Below the pieces are notes generated by a model, which was given only the letters and a program-made list of their open reading frames with translations, was not told the origin of the DNA and did no database searches. The translations under genes were made by a program, and so were the position numbers. 64,000 bases of DNA from positions 24,014 to 88,013 of the forward strand of contig NZ_JAHKPS010000007.1 of NCBI RefSeq assembly GCF_018860565.1, read 5' to 3'. Of the stretch, positions 45,012-56,113 are shown one piece after another (position 1 is the stretch's first letter; each line of letters begins with the position of its first letter). This DNA is from Winogradskyella psychrotolerans. Lineage in GTDB: Bacteria; Bacteroidota; Bacteroidia; Flavobacteriales; Flavobacteriaceae.

Positions 45012-45701
45012 ATGGCAAGATTAACAAAGAAGCAAAAAGAAGCAAGAGCAAAGGTTGATAATAACAAAATTTACTCTTTAGAAGAAGCTTCAGCTTTACT
45101 AAAAGAAATTACATATACAAAGTTTGATGCTTCTATCGATTTAGCAATCAGATTAGGTGTAGATCCACGTAAAGCCAATCAAATGGTACGTGGTGTAGTT
45201 TCATTACCACATGGTACAGGTAAAGATATGAAGGTTCTTGCGCTTGTAACTCCAGATAAAGAAGCAGAAGCTAAAGAAGCAGGTGCTGATTATGTTGGGT
45301 TAGATGAATACTTACAGAAAATTAAAGATGGTTGGACAGATGTTGACGTTATCGTTACTATGCCAAGCATTATGGGTAAGTTAGGACCATTAGGTAGAGT
45401 ATTAGGACCAAGAGGTCTTATGCCAAACCCTAAAACAGGTACAGTAACTATGGATGTCGCTAAAGCAGTTGCAGAAGTAAAAGCTGGTAAGATAGATTTT
45501 AAAGTAGATAAAACAGGTATTGTACATGCACCAATAGGTAAAGCATCGTTTAGTACTGATAAAATTATTGGGAATGCTCAAGAATTGTTATCTACAATTA
45601 TGAAATTAAAACCAACCGCTTCAAAAGGAACTTATGTAAAGAGCATTTATATGTCTAGTACTATGAGCCCAAGTATAGCAGTTGATACAAAAATAGGATA
45701 G
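45012..45701 (+). CDS. rplA: Ribosomal protein L1
   Basis: Forms the L1 stalk and can repress its own operon in many bacteria. Starts [12 protein letters not shown] at the ATG at 45012. An earlier in-frame ATG at 44943 would overlap rplK by 59 nt and add an unrelated N terminus, so it is rejected. Signatures [41 protein letters not shown]. 229 residues. Confidence 0.98.
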   Translation: MARLTKKQKEARAKVDNNKIYSLEEASALLKEITYTKFDASIDLAIRLGVDPRKANQMVRGVVSLPHGTGKDMKVLALVTPDKEAEAKEAGADYVGLDEYLQKIKDGWTDVDVIVTMPSIMGKLGPLGRVLGPRGLMPNPKTGTVTMDVAKAVAEVKAGKIDFKVDKTGIVHAPIGKASFSTDKIIGNAQELLSTIMKLKPTASKGTYVKSIYMSSTMSPSIAVDTKIG

Positions 45702-45720
45702 TAGTTAAACTTAGAATATT

Positions 45721-46242
45721 ATGACAAGAGAAGAAAAATCCCAAGTAATTGAAGAGTTGACTGCTCAATTGGCAGATAATACAAATATCTATTTAACTGA
45801 TATTTCTGGATTAGATGCAGCAACAACTTCAAATTTAAGAAGAGCATGTTTCAAGTCTAACATTAAGTTAGCTGTTGTAAAGAATACGCTTTTAGAGAAA
45901 GCAATGGAAGCATCGGATAAAGAATTCGGTGATTTACCTGCAACTTTAAAAGGAAATACATCAGTAATGTATTCTGAAACAGGAAACGCTCCAGCTAAAG
46001 TAATTAAAGAATTCCGTAAAAAATCAGAGAAGCCTTTATTAAAAGGTGCTTTTATTGAGGAATCTATTTACATTGGCGATGATTTATTAGATACTTTAGT
46101 TGATATTAAGTCAAGAGAAGAGCTTATTGGCGAGATTGTAGGATTATTACAGTCACCTGCTAAGAACGTTATATCTGCGCTTAAATCTAGTGGTGGAACC
46201 ATCGCAGGTATCGTTAAAACATTATCCGAAAGAGAAGGATAA
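45721..46242 (+). CDS. rplJ: Ribosomal protein L10
   Basis: Stalk protein anchoring L7/L12. Begins MTREEKSQVIEELT; sequence NIYLTDISGLDAATTSNLRRACFKSN and the RKKSEKPLLKGAFIEE segment match L10; C-terminal helix VISALKSSGGTIAGIVKTL binds L7/L12. 173 residues. Followed by rplL after 60 nt. Confidence 0.98.
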   Translation: MTREEKSQVIEELTAQLADNTNIYLTDISGLDAATTSNLRRACFKSNIKLAVVKNTLLEKAMEASDKEFGDLPATLKGNTSVMYSETGNAPAKVIKEFRKKSEKPLLKGAFIEESIYIGDDLLDTLVDIKSREELIGEIVGLLQSPAKNVISALKSSGGTIAGIVKTLSEREG

Positions 46243-46302
46243 TAATATTGAAATACACAATAGAAAATTAAATTATAACACACATTATTAAAAATTAGAA
46301 AA

Positions 46303-46677
46303 ATGGCAGAATTAAAAGATTTCGCAGAACAATTAGTTAACTTAACAGTAAAAGAAGTTAACGAATTAGCAACTATATTAAAAGATGAGTACGGTATTGA
46401 GCCTGCTGCTGCTGCTGTAGCTATGGCTGGTCCTGCTGCAGGTGGTGGAGACGCTGCTGAAGAGCAAACTGAGTTTGATGTTATCTTAAAAGCTGCTGGT
46501 GGTTCTAAATTAGCTGTAGTAAAGTTAGTTAAAGAATTAACTGGTTTAGGTTTAAAAGAAGCAAAAGGATTAGTTGATGATGCACCAAGTGCAATCAAAG
46601 AAGGTGTTTCTAAAGACGAAGCTGAAGGCTTAAAATCTTCTTTAGAAGAAGCTGGAGCTGAAGTTGAGCTTAAGTAA
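46303..46677 (+). CDS. rplL: Ribosomal protein L7/L12
   Basis: 124 residues: N-terminal dimerisation helix, an Ala/Gly-rich hinge ([21 protein letters not shown]) and the C-terminal domain [27 protein letters not shown] that recruits translation factors. Followed by a strong hairpin before rpoB. Confidence 0.99.
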   Translation: MAELKDFAEQLVNLTVKEVNELATILKDEYGIEPAAAAVAMAGPAAGGGDAAEEQTEFDVILKAAGGSKLAVVKLVKELTGLGLKEAKGLVDDAPSAIKEGVSKDEAEGLKSSLEEAGAEVELK

Positions 46678-46699
46678 GCTTATCTTATCTACAATACAA

Positions 46700-46735
46700 G
46701 GTTTAGGTCTAGAGTCGTACTCTATGACCTAAACC
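46700..46735 (+). other. Long hairpin between rplL and rpoB
   Basis: Stem GGTTTAGGTC+TAGAG/CTCTA+GACCTAAACC (one bulge) with a 5-base loop TCGTA and no following T tract. It may be an RNA-processing or partial attenuation site, like the RNase III site between rplL and rpoB of E. coli. Confidence 0.85.
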
Positions 46736-46799
46736 ATTTTGTGTATATAAACGTTATATGCATTTTTTAGTTTTTATTTAATAAAAATCTCGTTCATCA

Positions 46800-49700
46800 A
46801 TGTTAGCAAAAAAGGCTGAAAGAATTAATTTCTCTTCTATTGTAAATAGGACAGATTACCCAGACTTTTTGGATATCCAAATTAAATCCTTCCAGGATTT
46901 TTTCCAATTAGAAACAAAGTCAGAAGAAAGAGGTACTGAAGGTTTGTACAACACCTTCATGGAGAACTTCCCAATAACAGATACGCGTAATCAATTCGTA
47001 CTAGAATTTTTAGATTACTTTATAGATCCACCAAGATATTCTATCGAAGAATGTATCGAAAGAGGATTAACTTACAGTGTGCCTTTAAAAGCAAGATTGA
47101 AGTTGTATTGTACAGATCCAGAACATGAGGATTTCGAAACAATTGTTCAAGATGTATATCTAGGTACTATTCCTTATATGACACCAAGTGGTACATTTTG
47201 TATCAATGGTGCAGAACGTGTAGTAGTTTCTCAATTGCACAGATCACCTGGTGTATTTTTTAGCCAGTCGTTTCATGCTAATGGAACTAAATTATATTCT
47301 GCAAGAGTAATTCCTTTTAAAGGTTCTTGGATAGAATTTGCAACAGATATCAATCAAGTAATGTATGCTTACATTGATAGAAAGAAAAAATTACCAGTTA
47401 CAACGCTTTTCCGTGCTATCGGTTTTGAGCGTGATAAAGATATTTTAGAGATTTTTGACCTTGCAGAAGAAGTTAAGGTTTCAAAATCTGGATTAAAGAA
47501 AGTTATCGGTCGTAAATTAGCTGCACGTGTATTGAATACATGGCATGAAGATTTCGTTGATGAAGATACAGGTGAAGTTGTATCTATTGAGCGTAACGAA
47601 ATAGTATTAGATCGTGACACAATCATAGACAAAGATAATATTGAAGAAATTCTTGAAGCTGAAGTTAAAACTATTCTTTTACACAAAGAAAGTGCGCAAC
47701 AAGGAGATTACGCAATCATTCATAATACATTACAGAAGGATCCAACAAACTCTGAAAAAGAAGCTGTTGAACATATCTACCGTCAATTACGTAATGCTGA
47801 GCCGCCAGATGAAGAAACTGCGCGTGGTATTATTGATAAATTATTCTTCTCTGACCAACGTTACTCTTTAGGTGAAGTAGGTCGTTATAGAATGAACAAG
47901 AAATTACAGTTAGATATCGGAATGGATAAGCAAGTGCTTACTAAAGAAGATATCATAACAATTATAAAGTACTTAATTGAGCTTATCAATTCTAAAGCAG
48001 AGATTGATGATATTGATCACTTATCTAACCGTCGTGTACGTACAGTAGGTGAACAGTTATCTTCTCAGTTTGGTGTTGGTTTAGCACGTATGGCACGTAC
48101 TATCCGTGAACGTATGAACGTTCGTGATAACGAAGTATTTACTCCAATAGATTTAATTAATGCGAAGACTTTATCGTCTGTTATTAATTCATTCTTTGGA
48201 ACAAATCAGCTGTCTCAATTTATGGACCAAACGAATCCTCTAGCAGAGATTACGCATAAGCGTCGTCTTTCAGCATTAGGACCAGGTGGTTTATCAAGAG
48301 AAAGAGCAGGTTTCGAAGTACGTGATGTTCACTATACACACTACGGACGTTTATGTCCTATTGAAACACCTGAAGGACCAAACATTGGTTTAATATCATC
48401 TTTATCTGTATTCTCTAAAGTAAATCCATTAGGATTTTTAGAAACACCATACAGAAAAGTAACAGATGGTGTTGTTGATATTAAAAATCAGCCTACGTAT
48501 TTAAGTGCTGAAGAAGAAGAAGCAAAACTTATCGCTCAAGCAACTGTAAAAGTTGATGACGATGGTAAGATTTTAGATGATAAGGTAATTGCTAGAATGG
48601 AAGGTGACTTCCCAGTAATCGATCCTAAGGAGCTTCATTATACAGATGTTGCACCTAATCAAATTACATCTATCTCTGCATCATTAATTCCATTCTTAGA
48701 ACATGATGATGCCAACCGTGCATTAATGGGCTCTAACATGATGCGCCAGGCTGTACCATTATTACGTCCTGAAGCACCAATTGTAGGAACTGGTTTAGAG
48801 CGTCAGGTAGCATCAGATTCTAGAGTATTGATTAATGCAGAAGGAGCTGGTACTGTTGAGTATGTAGATGCTGAAAAAATTACAATTAAGTACGAACGTA
48901 CTGAAGAGGAAGCAATGGTTAGCTTTGATAGTGATACCAAAACGTATCCTTTAGTTAAATTTAGAAAAACAAACCAAGGAACGTCTATCAACTTAAAACC
49001 AATCGTAGAGAAAGGTGATAAAGTTGCTAAAGGACAAGTACTTTGTGAAGGTTATGCCACTGAAAATGGAGAATTAGCACTTGGTAGAAATATGAAAGTA
49101 GCCTTTATGCCTTGGAAAGGGTATAATTTTGAGGATGCGATTGTAATTTCTGAAAAAGTAGTTAGAGAAGATGTCTTTACATCTATTCATATTGATGAGT
49201 ACTCATTAGAAGTTAGGGATACTAAATTAGGTAACGAAGAGTTAACTAATGATATTCCTAATGTTTCTGAAGAGGCAACTAAAGATTTAGATGAAAATGG
49301 TATGATTCGCATTGGTGCAGAAATCAAACCAGGTGATATTTTAATTGGTAAGATTACTCCAAAAGGAGAGTCTGATCCTACACCAGAAGAAAAACTTTTA
49401 CGTGCTATTTTTGGAGATAAAGCTGGTGATGTAAAAGATGCGTCTTTAAAAGCATCTCCATCATTGAACGGTGTTGTAATTAATAAAAAATTATTTGCAA
49501 GAGCTGTAAAAGATAAGCGTAAGAGAGCACAAGATAAAGAGGATATCGAAAAATTAGAAGATGCTTATGATAATAGATTCGATGAACTTAAAAATGTTTT
49601 AGTTGAAAAACTATTCAACATTGTAAATGGCAAAACAGCTCAAGGTATTTATAACGATTTAGGAGAAGAAATTATTCCTAAAGGTAAAAAATATACCTTA

Positions 49701-50612
49701 AAGATGTTAAATGCTGTTGACGATTATACACATTTAACTTCAGGAAAATGGACTACTGATGACCATACAAATGAACTTGTTGCAGATTTAATCCATAATT
49801 ACAAAATTAAGGAAAATGACCTTCAAGGAGCATTAAGACGTGAGAAGTTTACCGTTTCTGTAGGTGATGAATTACCAGCAGGAATTATTAAGTTGGCTAA
49901 GGTTTATATCGCTAAGAAACGTAAACTAAAAGTTGGTGATAAAATGGCGGGTCGTCACGGTAACAAAGGTATTGTTGCTCGTATCGTTCGTCAAGAAGAT
50001 ATGCCTTTCTTAGAAGATGGAACTCCAGTTGATATTGTATTAAATCCACTTGGTGTACCTTCTCGTATGAATATTGGTCAAATCTATGAAACTGTTTTAG
50101 GTTGGGCTGGTAAAGATTTAGGTAAAAAGTATGCAACACCAATTTTTGATGGTGCAACTTTAGAACAAATCAACGAGTATACTGACGAAGCAGGAATTCC
50201 AAGATTTGGTCATACATATCTATATGATGGCGGAACAGGTGATCGTTTTGATCAACCAGCAACAGTTGGTGTGATTTATATGATTAAGCTAGGTCACATG
50301 ATTGATGATAAAATGCACGCACGTTCTATTGGACCATACTCATTAATTACACAACAACCATTAGGTGGTAAAGCACAATTTGGTGGTCAACGTTTTGGTG
50401 AGATGGAAGTATGGGCACTTGAGGCTTATGGAGCATCAAGCACACTACGTGAGATCTTAACTGTAAAATCAGATGATGTTATTGGTAGAGCTAAAACTTA
50501 CGAAGCTATCGTTAAGGGAGAGCCAATGCCAGAACCAGGACTTCCAGAATCGTTCAACGTACTTATGCACGAATTGAAAGGTTTAGGATTGGATATTAGA
50601 TTAGAAGAATAA
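46800..50612 (+). CDS. rpoB: DNA-directed RNA polymerase beta subunit
   Basis: 1270 residues. Signatures include the rifampicin-region [38 protein letters not shown] segment (here spanning about 48195-48290), in which positions corresponding to Asp516, His526 and Ser531 of E. coli are unchanged, so the gene looks drug-sensitive. [15 protein letters not shown] and [10 protein letters not shown] are also conserved. Transcribed with rplL (123-nt gap with hairpin) and rpoC (95-nt gap). Confidence 0.99.
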   Translation: MLAKKAERINFSSIVNRTDYPDFLDIQIKSFQDFFQLETKSEERGTEGLYNTFMENFPITDTRNQFVLEFLDYFIDPPRYSIEECIERGLTYSVPLKARLKLYCTDPEHEDFETIVQDVYLGTIPYMTPSGTFCINGAERVVVSQLHRSPGVFFSQSFHANGTKLYSARVIPFKGSWIEFATDINQVMYAYIDRKKKLPVTTLFRAIGFERDKDILEIFDLAEEVKVSKSGLKKVIGRKLAARVLNTWHEDFVDEDTGEVVSIERNEIVLDRDTIIDKDNIEEILEAEVKTILLHKESAQQGDYAIIHNTLQKDPTNSEKEAVEHIYRQLRNAEPPDEETARGIIDKLFFSDQRYSLGEVGRYRMNKKLQLDIGMDKQVLTKEDIITIIKYLIELINSKAEIDDIDHLSNRRVRTVGEQLSSQFGVGLARMARTIRERMNVRDNEVFTPIDLINAKTLSSVINSFFGTNQLSQFMDQTNPLAEITHKRRLSALGPGGLSRERAGFEVRDVHYTHYGRLCPIETPEGPNIGLISSLSVFSKVNPLGFLETPYRKVTDGVVDIKNQPTYLSAEEEEAKLIAQATVKVDDDGKILDDKVIARMEGDFPVIDPKELHYTDVAPNQITSISASLIPFLEHDDANRALMGSNMMRQAVPLLRPEAPIVGTGLERQVASDSRVLINAEGAGTVEYVDAEKITIKYERTEEEAMVSFDSDTKTYPLVKFRKTNQGTSINLKPIVEKGDKVAKGQVLCEGYATENGELALGRNMKVAFMPWKGYNFEDAIVISEKVVREDVFTSIHIDEYSLEVRDTKLGNEELTNDIPNVSEEATKDLDENGMIRIGAEIKPGDILIGKITPKGESDPTPEEKLLRAIFGDKAGDVKDASLKASPSLNGVVINKKLFARAVKDKRKRAQDKEDIEKLEDAYDNRFDELKNVLVEKLFNIVNGKTAQGIYNDLGEEIIPKGKKYTLKMLNAVDDYTHLTSGKWTTDDHTNELVADLIHNYKIKENDLQGALRREKFTVSVGDELPAGIIKLAKVYIAKKRKLKVGDKMAGRHGNKGIVARIVRQEDMPFLEDGTPVDIVLNPLGVPSRMNIGQIYETVLGWAGKDLGKKYATPIFDGATLEQINEYTDEAGIPRFGHTYLYDGGTGDRFDQPATVGVIYMIKLGHMIDDKMHARSIGPYSLITQQPLGGKAQFGGQRFGEMEVWALEAYGASSTLREILTVKSDDVIGRAKTYEAIVKGEPMPEPGLPESFNVLMHELKGLGLDIRLEE

Positions 50613-50621
50613 ATTAAGTCG

Positions 50622-50687
50622 GCAGTGGGCAGTCATCAGTAACAGTATTTAACTGTACAACTAATAAGACTGAAGACTGCAAACTGC
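50622..50687. repeat. Nested palindrome between rpoB and rpoC
   Basis: Outer arms GCAGTGGGCAGTCATCAGT (50622-50640) and ACTGAAGACTGCAAACTGC (50669-50687) match in 16 of 19 positions and enclose ACAGT/ACTGT. It resembles small flavobacterial intergenic repeats. No T tract follows. Confidence 0.8.
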
Positions 50688-50707
50688 AAACTGAAGACTA
50701 TAATAAC

Positions 50708-53700
50708 ATGGCAAGAAGACAAGATAAGAATACAGTACAGAAATTTAATAAAATTTCTATAGGTTTAGCATCACCTGAGTCTGTTTTAGCAGCATCTCGA
50801 GGAGAGGTATTAAAGCCAGAAACTATTAATTATCGAACACACAAACCGGAACGTGATGGTTTGTTCTGTGAGCGTATTTTTGGTCCTGTAAAGGATTTTG
50901 AATGTGCTTGTGGTAAATATAAAAGAATACGTTACAAGGGCATCGTTTGTGACCGTTGTGGTGTAGAAGTAACAGAAAAGAAAGTACGTAGAGATCGTGT
51001 AGGTCACATTAATTTAGTGGTTCCTGTAGCGCATATCTGGTATTTCCGTTCGTTACCAAATAAAATAGGTTACCTTCTTGGATTACCATCTAAGAAATTA
51101 GATATGATAATCTATTATGAGCGTTACGTGGTTATTCAACCAGGTATTGCTATGAATGCTGAAGGTGAACCAATTCAAAAAATGGATTTCTTAACAGAAG
51201 AAGAATATCTAAATATTTTAGAATCTATTCCTCAAGAAAACCAATATTTAGATGATACAGATCCTAACAAATTCATCGCTAAGATGGGTGCTGAGTGTCT
51301 TATTGATTTATTAGCTAGAATAGATTTAGATCAATTGTCTTACGATTTAAGACATAAAGCTAATAATGAAACATCTAAACAGCGTAAAACAGAAGCTTTA
51401 AAACGTTTACAAGTTGTTGAAGCGTTTAGAGATTCAAATTTAAACAGAGAAAACAGACCTGAGTGGATGATTATGAAGGCTGTTCCTGTAATTCCACCAG
51501 AATTAAGACCTTTAGTGCCTTTAGATGGTGGTCGTTTTGCAACGTCAGATTTAAATGATTTATACCGTCGTGTAATTATCCGTAACAACCGTCTTAAAAG
51601 ATTAGTTGAGATAAAAGCACCAGAAGTGATTTTACGTAATGAAAAACGTATGTTACAAGAATCAGTAGATTCATTATTTGATAACACACGTAAATCATCT
51701 GCAGTAAAAACAGATTCTAACAGACCATTAAAATCATTATCAGATTCACTTAAAGGTAAGCAAGGACGTTTTCGTCAAAACTTACTTGGTAAGCGTGTTG
51801 ATTATTCTGCACGTTCTGTAATTGTTGTTGGACCAGAATTAAAATTATTTGAATGTGGATTGCCTAAAGGCATGGCAGCAGAACTTTACAAGCCTTTTAT
51901 TATCAGAAAACTGATTGAAAGAGGAATTGTAAAAACTGTAAAATCTGCAAAGAAAATTATAGATAGAAAAGAACCTGTAGTTTGGGATATTTTAGAGAAT
52001 GTTTTAAAAGGACATCCAGTGCTTTTAAACCGTGCTCCTACCTTACACAGACTTGGTATACAAGCTTTCCAACCTAAACTTATTGAAGGTAAAGCAATTC
52101 AGTTACACCCATTAGTATGTACGGCTTTTAACGCCGATTTCGATGGTGACCAGATGGCTGTGCATTTACCATTAGGACCAGAAGCTATTTTAGAATGTCA
52201 ACTTTTAATGTTGGCTTCACATAATATATTAAATCCAGCTAATGGATCTCCGGTTACTGTACCTTCTCAGGATATGGTACTTGGTTTATATTATATGACT
52301 AAGTTGCGTAAATCAGATGAAAACTATACTGTAAAAGGTGAAGGTTTAACATTCTATTCTCCAGAAGAAGTAACTATTGCTTATAATGAGAAAAGAGTTG
52401 ATCTAAACGCTGGTATTAAAGTAAGAACTTACGACTTTAATGAAGAAGGTGAACTAACTAAGCAGATTATAGAAACAACTGTTGGTCGTGTACTTTTCAA
52501 CGAAAAAGTACCAGCAGCAGCAGGATATATTAATGAGGTATTAACTAAAAAGTCTTTAAGAGAAATCATTCATGGTATTCTTAAAAAGACAAGTGTACCT
52601 GAAACTGCAGATTTCCTTGATGAAATTAAAACACTAGGATACAAATTTGCATTCCAAGGTGGATTATCATTTAGTTTAGGTGATATTATTATTCCTGCAG
52701 AGAAACAAGGAATGATTGATTCTGCAAACAAACAAGTTGATGGTATTATGGGTAACTATAATATGGGACTTATTACCAACAACGAACGTTATAATCAGGT
52801 TATTGATATTTGGACATCTACAAATGCAGAATTGACAGAATTGTCTATGAAACGTATTCGTGAAGACCAACAAGGATTTAACTCGGTATTTATGATGCTT
52901 GATTCTGGAGCAAGGGGTTCTAAAGAACAAATTCGCCAGTTAACAGGTATGCGTGGATTAATGGCTAAGCCTAAAAAATCTACAGCAGCTGGTGGTGAAA
53001 TTATTGAAAATCCAATTCTTTCTAACTTTAAAGAGGGACTTTCAATTTTAGAATACTTTATCTCTACTCACGGTGCACGTAAAGGACTTGCAGATACGGC
53101 TCTTAAAACTGCCGATGCTGGTTACTTAACACGTCGTTTGGTAGATGTATCTCAAGATGTAATTGTATATGAAGAAGATTGTGGTACATTAAGAGGTATC
53201 GAAGTTTCTGCACTTAAGAAAAACGAAGAAATCGTTGAAAGCTTAGAAGGTAGAATCGTTGGTAGAACATCACTTAATGATGTTTACAATCCATTAACTG
53301 AAGAGTTACTAGTAGAAGCTGGTGGTCATATTGATGATATCATTGCTAAGAAAATTGGAGACTCACCTCTTGATTCTATAGAAGTACGTTCTCCATTATC
53401 ATGTGAAGCTAAAAAAGGTATCTGTGTGAAATGTTACGGTCGTAACTTGGCTACAGGTAAAATGGTACAACGTGGTGAAGCAGTTGGTGTAGTTGCAGCT
53501 CAGTCTATTGGTGAGCCTGGTACACAGTTAACATTACGTACATTCCACGTAGGTGGTATTGCAAGTAACATTTCTGAAGAGAATAAATTAACAGTTAAGT
53601 TTGATGGAATTGCAGAAATAGAAGATCTTAAAACTGTAAAATCTAAAGATAACGACGGAAATGAAGTTGATGTTGTTATTTCTAGAACATCAGAATTAAA

Positions 53701-55009
53701 ATTAATGGATGCTAAAACAGGTATTGTTTTAAGTACTAATAATATTCCTTACGGTTCATTTATATATGTTAAGCCAGGAGACAAATTGAAGAAAGACGAT
53801 GTTGTTTGTCAATGGGATCCATATAACGGTGTAATTATTTCAGAATTCGCTGGTCAGGTGAAGTATGAAAACATTGAACAAGGTGTAACATATCAAGTTG
53901 AAATTGATGAGCAAACTGGTTTCCAAGAGAAAGTAATTTCAGAATCTAGAAACAAGAAGTTAATACCAACATTATTAATTGAAGATAAGAAAGGTGAAAC
54001 AATCCGTTCTTACAACTTACCAGTTGGTGCACACATAATGATTGATGATGGTGACAAGATTGATATTGGAAAGATCTTAGTTAAGATACCTCGTAAATCT
54101 GCAAAAGCAGGTGATATTACTGGTGGTCTTCCTCGTGTAACAGAATTATTTGAAGCACGTAACCCTTCTAATCCAGCTGTAGTAAGTGCAATTGATGGTG
54201 TAGTTTCTTTTGGTAAGATTAAGCGTGGTAACCGTGAGATTATTATCGAATCTAAATTAGGTGAGGTTAAAAAATATTTAGTAAAACTATCTAATCAGAT
54301 TCTTGTTCAAGAAAATGATTATGTAAAAGCTGGTATGCCTTTATCGGATGGATCTATAACACCAAATGATATTCTTAACATTAAAGGCCCATCTGCGGTT
54401 CAACAATACTTAGTTAACGAAGTACAAGAAGTATATCGTTTACAAGGTGTAAAAATTAATGATAAGCATTTCGAAGTTGTTGTAAGACAAATGATGCGTA
54501 AAGTTAGAATCATAGATTCTGGTGATACAATTTTCTTAGAAAACCAATTAGTTCATAAATCAGATTTCATTGAAGAAAATGATAAAATTTTCGGAATGAA
54601 AGTGGTAGAAGATGCTGGTGATTCTCAGAATTTAAAATCTGGTCAAATAGTAACTGTTAGAGATTTAAGAGATGAAAACTCTAGTTTACGTAGAGAAGAT
54701 AAAAATCTTGTAACTGCAAGAGACGCTAGTCCTGCGACAGCTACTCCAATATTACAAGGTATTACTAGAGCATCATTACAAACTAAGTCGTTTATATCAG
54801 CGGCATCGTTCCAAGAAACAACTAAAGTTCTTAACGAGGCAGCTGTAAATGGTAAGGTTGATTCACTAGAAGGACTTAAAGAAAATGTAATTGTAGGACA
54901 CAGAATACCAGCAGGTACAGGTGTTAGAGAATACGAAAACATTATTGTTGGTTCTAAAGCAGAATTTAATGAAATGATGAAGGCTAAAGAAGAAATGAAC
55001 TTTAATTAA
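50708..55009 (+). CDS. rpoC: DNA-directed RNA polymerase beta' subunit
   Basis: 1433 residues. Catalytic [12 protein letters not shown] holds the three metal-binding Asp. Zinc site 1 is in [20 protein letters not shown] and the second zinc ribbon in [12 protein letters not shown]...[19 protein letters not shown] (trigger loop vicinity) and the C-terminal [16 protein letters not shown] segment are present. ATG at 50708. Ends 160 nt before the DUF3467 gene, with a repeat and terminator between. Confidence 0.99.
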   Translation: MARRQDKNTVQKFNKISIGLASPESVLAASRGEVLKPETINYRTHKPERDGLFCERIFGPVKDFECACGKYKRIRYKGIVCDRCGVEVTEKKVRRDRVGHINLVVPVAHIWYFRSLPNKIGYLLGLPSKKLDMIIYYERYVVIQPGIAMNAEGEPIQKMDFLTEEEYLNILESIPQENQYLDDTDPNKFIAKMGAECLIDLLARIDLDQLSYDLRHKANNETSKQRKTEALKRLQVVEAFRDSNLNRENRPEWMIMKAVPVIPPELRPLVPLDGGRFATSDLNDLYRRVIIRNNRLKRLVEIKAPEVILRNEKRMLQESVDSLFDNTRKSSAVKTDSNRPLKSLSDSLKGKQGRFRQNLLGKRVDYSARSVIVVGPELKLFECGLPKGMAAELYKPFIIRKLIERGIVKTVKSAKKIIDRKEPVVWDILENVLKGHPVLLNRAPTLHRLGIQAFQPKLIEGKAIQLHPLVCTAFNADFDGDQMAVHLPLGPEAILECQLLMLASHNILNPANGSPVTVPSQDMVLGLYYMTKLRKSDENYTVKGEGLTFYSPEEVTIAYNEKRVDLNAGIKVRTYDFNEEGELTKQIIETTVGRVLFNEKVPAAAGYINEVLTKKSLREIIHGILKKTSVPETADFLDEIKTLGYKFAFQGGLSFSLGDIIIPAEKQGMIDSANKQVDGIMGNYNMGLITNNERYNQVIDIWTSTNAELTELSMKRIREDQQGFNSVFMMLDSGARGSKEQIRQLTGMRGLMAKPKKSTAAGGEIIENPILSNFKEGLSILEYFISTHGARKGLADTALKTADAGYLTRRLVDVSQDVIVYEEDCGTLRGIEVSALKKNEEIVESLEGRIVGRTSLNDVYNPLTEELLVEAGGHIDDIIAKKIGDSPLDSIEVRSPLSCEAKKGICVKCYGRNLATGKMVQRGEAVGVVAAQSIGEPGTQLTLRTFHVGGIASNISEENKLTVKFDGIAEIEDLKTVKSKDNDGNEVDVVISRTSELKLMDAKTGIVLSTNNIPYGSFIYVKPGDKLKKDDVVCQWDPYNGVIISEFAGQVKYENIEQGVTYQVEIDEQTGFQEKVISESRNKKLIPTLLIEDKKGETIRSYNLPVGAHIMIDDGDKIDIGKILVKIPRKSAKAGDITGGLPRVTELFEARNPSNPAVVSAIDGVVSFGKIKRGNREIIIESKLGEVKKYLVKLSNQILVQENDYVKAGMPLSDGSITPNDILNIKGPSAVQQYLVNEVQEVYRLQGVKINDKHFEVVVRQMMRKVRIIDSGDTIFLENQLVHKSDFIEENDKIFGMKVVEDAGDSQNLKSGQIVTVRDLRDENSSLRREDKNLVTARDASPATATPILQGITRASLQTKSFISAASFQETTKVLNEAAVNGKVDSLEGLKENVIVGHRIPAGTGVREYENIIVGSKAEFNEMMKAKEEMNFN

Positions 55010-55061
55010 ATAAGACGCAGTTTTCACAAGCCGAAAGCAAAGTGAAAGCTGTAAGTCATTT

Positions 55062-55097
55062 ATCCCGAACTTGATTCGGGATCTCATTAAATTGAGA
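55062..55097. repeat. Palindromic repeat downstream of rpoC
   Basis: ATCCCGAA/TTCGGGAT (55062-55082) followed by a TCTCA/TGAGA hairpin (55082-55097). It resembles the ATTCCTGC family in its -TCTCA flank but with a different core. Confidence 0.65.
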
Positions 55098-55114
55098 AGT
55101 ATATTATAATAGAG

Positions 55115-55155
55115 TAAAAGCCTTCAAGTTATTAACGAGAAGGCTTTTATATTTT
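55115..55155 (+). terminator. Intrinsic terminator after rpoC
   Basis: TAAAAGCCTTC (55115-55125) pairs with GAAGGCTTTTA (55139-55149), followed by TATTTTAAAT. A moderately strong stem; the T tract is interrupted. Confidence 0.75.
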
Positions 55156-55172
55156 AAATTAAAAAAATAATT

Positions 55173-55490
55173 ATGGCAGACGAAAAAAATACTCCTAAAA
55201 AAGGACAAATTAATATTGAATTAGACGAAAAAATAGCAGAAGGTACATATTCTAACTTAGCAATTATTAATCATTCTGTTTCAGAATTTGTAGTTGATTT
55301 TGTAAGTATTATGCCAGGAACTCCAAAAAGTAAAGTGAAGTCTCGTATTATCTTAACTCCACAACATGCTAAACGTTTATTAAAAGCATTAGGTGATAAT
55401 GTCGTTAGATTTGAAAAAGCACATGGAGAAATTAAAGATTACGAACAACCTCCAATTCCTTTAAATTTTGGACCAACAGGTCAGGCTTAA
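55173..55490 (+). CDS. DUF3467 small protein
   Basis: 105 residues, cytosolic, DUF3467: GQINIELDEKIAEGTYSNLAIINHS, FVVDFVSIMPG and KSRIILTPQHAKRLLKAL with a PIPLNFG tail. Its place directly after rpoC is kept in many Bacteroidota. It has no assigned function. 190 nt of AT-rich DNA follow before the convergent terminator. Confidence 0.9.
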   Translation: MADEKNTPKKGQINIELDEKIAEGTYSNLAIINHSVSEFVVDFVSIMPGTPKSKVKSRIILTPQHAKRLLKALGDNVVRFEKAHGEIKDYEQPPIPLNFGPTGQA

Positions 55491-55671
55491 AAGCTTAAAA
55501 ATAAATTATAGATTTTAGGAATCGATAAATTATTTTTTATAGATTTTATTAATCAAAATTGGATTATTTTAAATAGTGTTTAAGCTTGTTTTATGTTTTT
55601 TTAATATAAATAATAAAGACAGTAGTCAAAGTGTCTTTAAATCTTGTTAAACGTGATATTTTTGATTTTGA

Positions 55672-55714
55672 CACAAAAAAACCTTTGAATTCTTAGTTCA
55701 AAGGTTTTTTTTAT
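55672..55714. terminator. Bidirectional terminator
   Basis: AACCTTTGAA/TTCAAAGGTT (55680-55706) with A tract on one side and T tract on the other, between convergent DUF3467 and Fer4_19 genes. Confidence 0.9.
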
Positions 55715-55730
55715 TGGCTAAATGTTTCGT

Positions 55731-55961
55731 TTAGGCAACATCTTTCCGATTCAAATAATATTTTAATGCCCCTGAAGGACACTTTTTAATCTGATTAATA
55801 ATAGCATCAGTTTGTGCTCCTTCTAAATCAATCCAAGGAATCACAGAATTTCTAAATACATCTGAAAGTTGTCTTGCACAAATGCCAGCATTGGCACAAC
55901 AGCGAGGCTTGTAAGTAACGGTAATTTCAGCGTTACTGAAAACGTTTGCGTTAATTTCCAT
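55731..55961 (-). CDS. Fer4_19 (YjdI-like) small iron-sulfur protein
   Basis: 76 residues with the single-cluster Cys pattern: KPRCCANAGICARQLS and, near the C terminus, IINQIKKCPSGALKYYL. Matches the Fer4_19/YjdI family of mono-cluster ferredoxin-like proteins. A free-standing gene; electron partner unknown. Upstream on this strand is AT-rich DNA up to prfC. Confidence 0.85.
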   Translation of the reverse strand: MEINANVFSNAEITVTYKPRCCANAGICARQLSDVFRNSVIPWIDLEGAQTDAIINQIKKCPSGALKYYLNRKDVA

Positions 55962-56113
55962 AATAAGTAGATTAGTTTGGGGTTAATCGTATTATTAAAG
56001 TATTGAATGATTTTTGATTATAATCAATTATTCGATAAAAAGTATTTTTAGTCGTTAAATTGATTGTTTTTGAAAGAATAATCTGTGTCATTCGATGAAG
56101 GGCATACCAAGTT

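Noticed and set aside
46068..46598. Minus-strand frame across rplJ and rplL
   Set aside because: Shadow of the ribosomal protein genes with Ala-rich codons.
48195..48300. Possible rifampicin-resistance changes in rpoB
   Set aside because: Residues corresponding to Asp516, His526 and Ser531 are the sensitive type.
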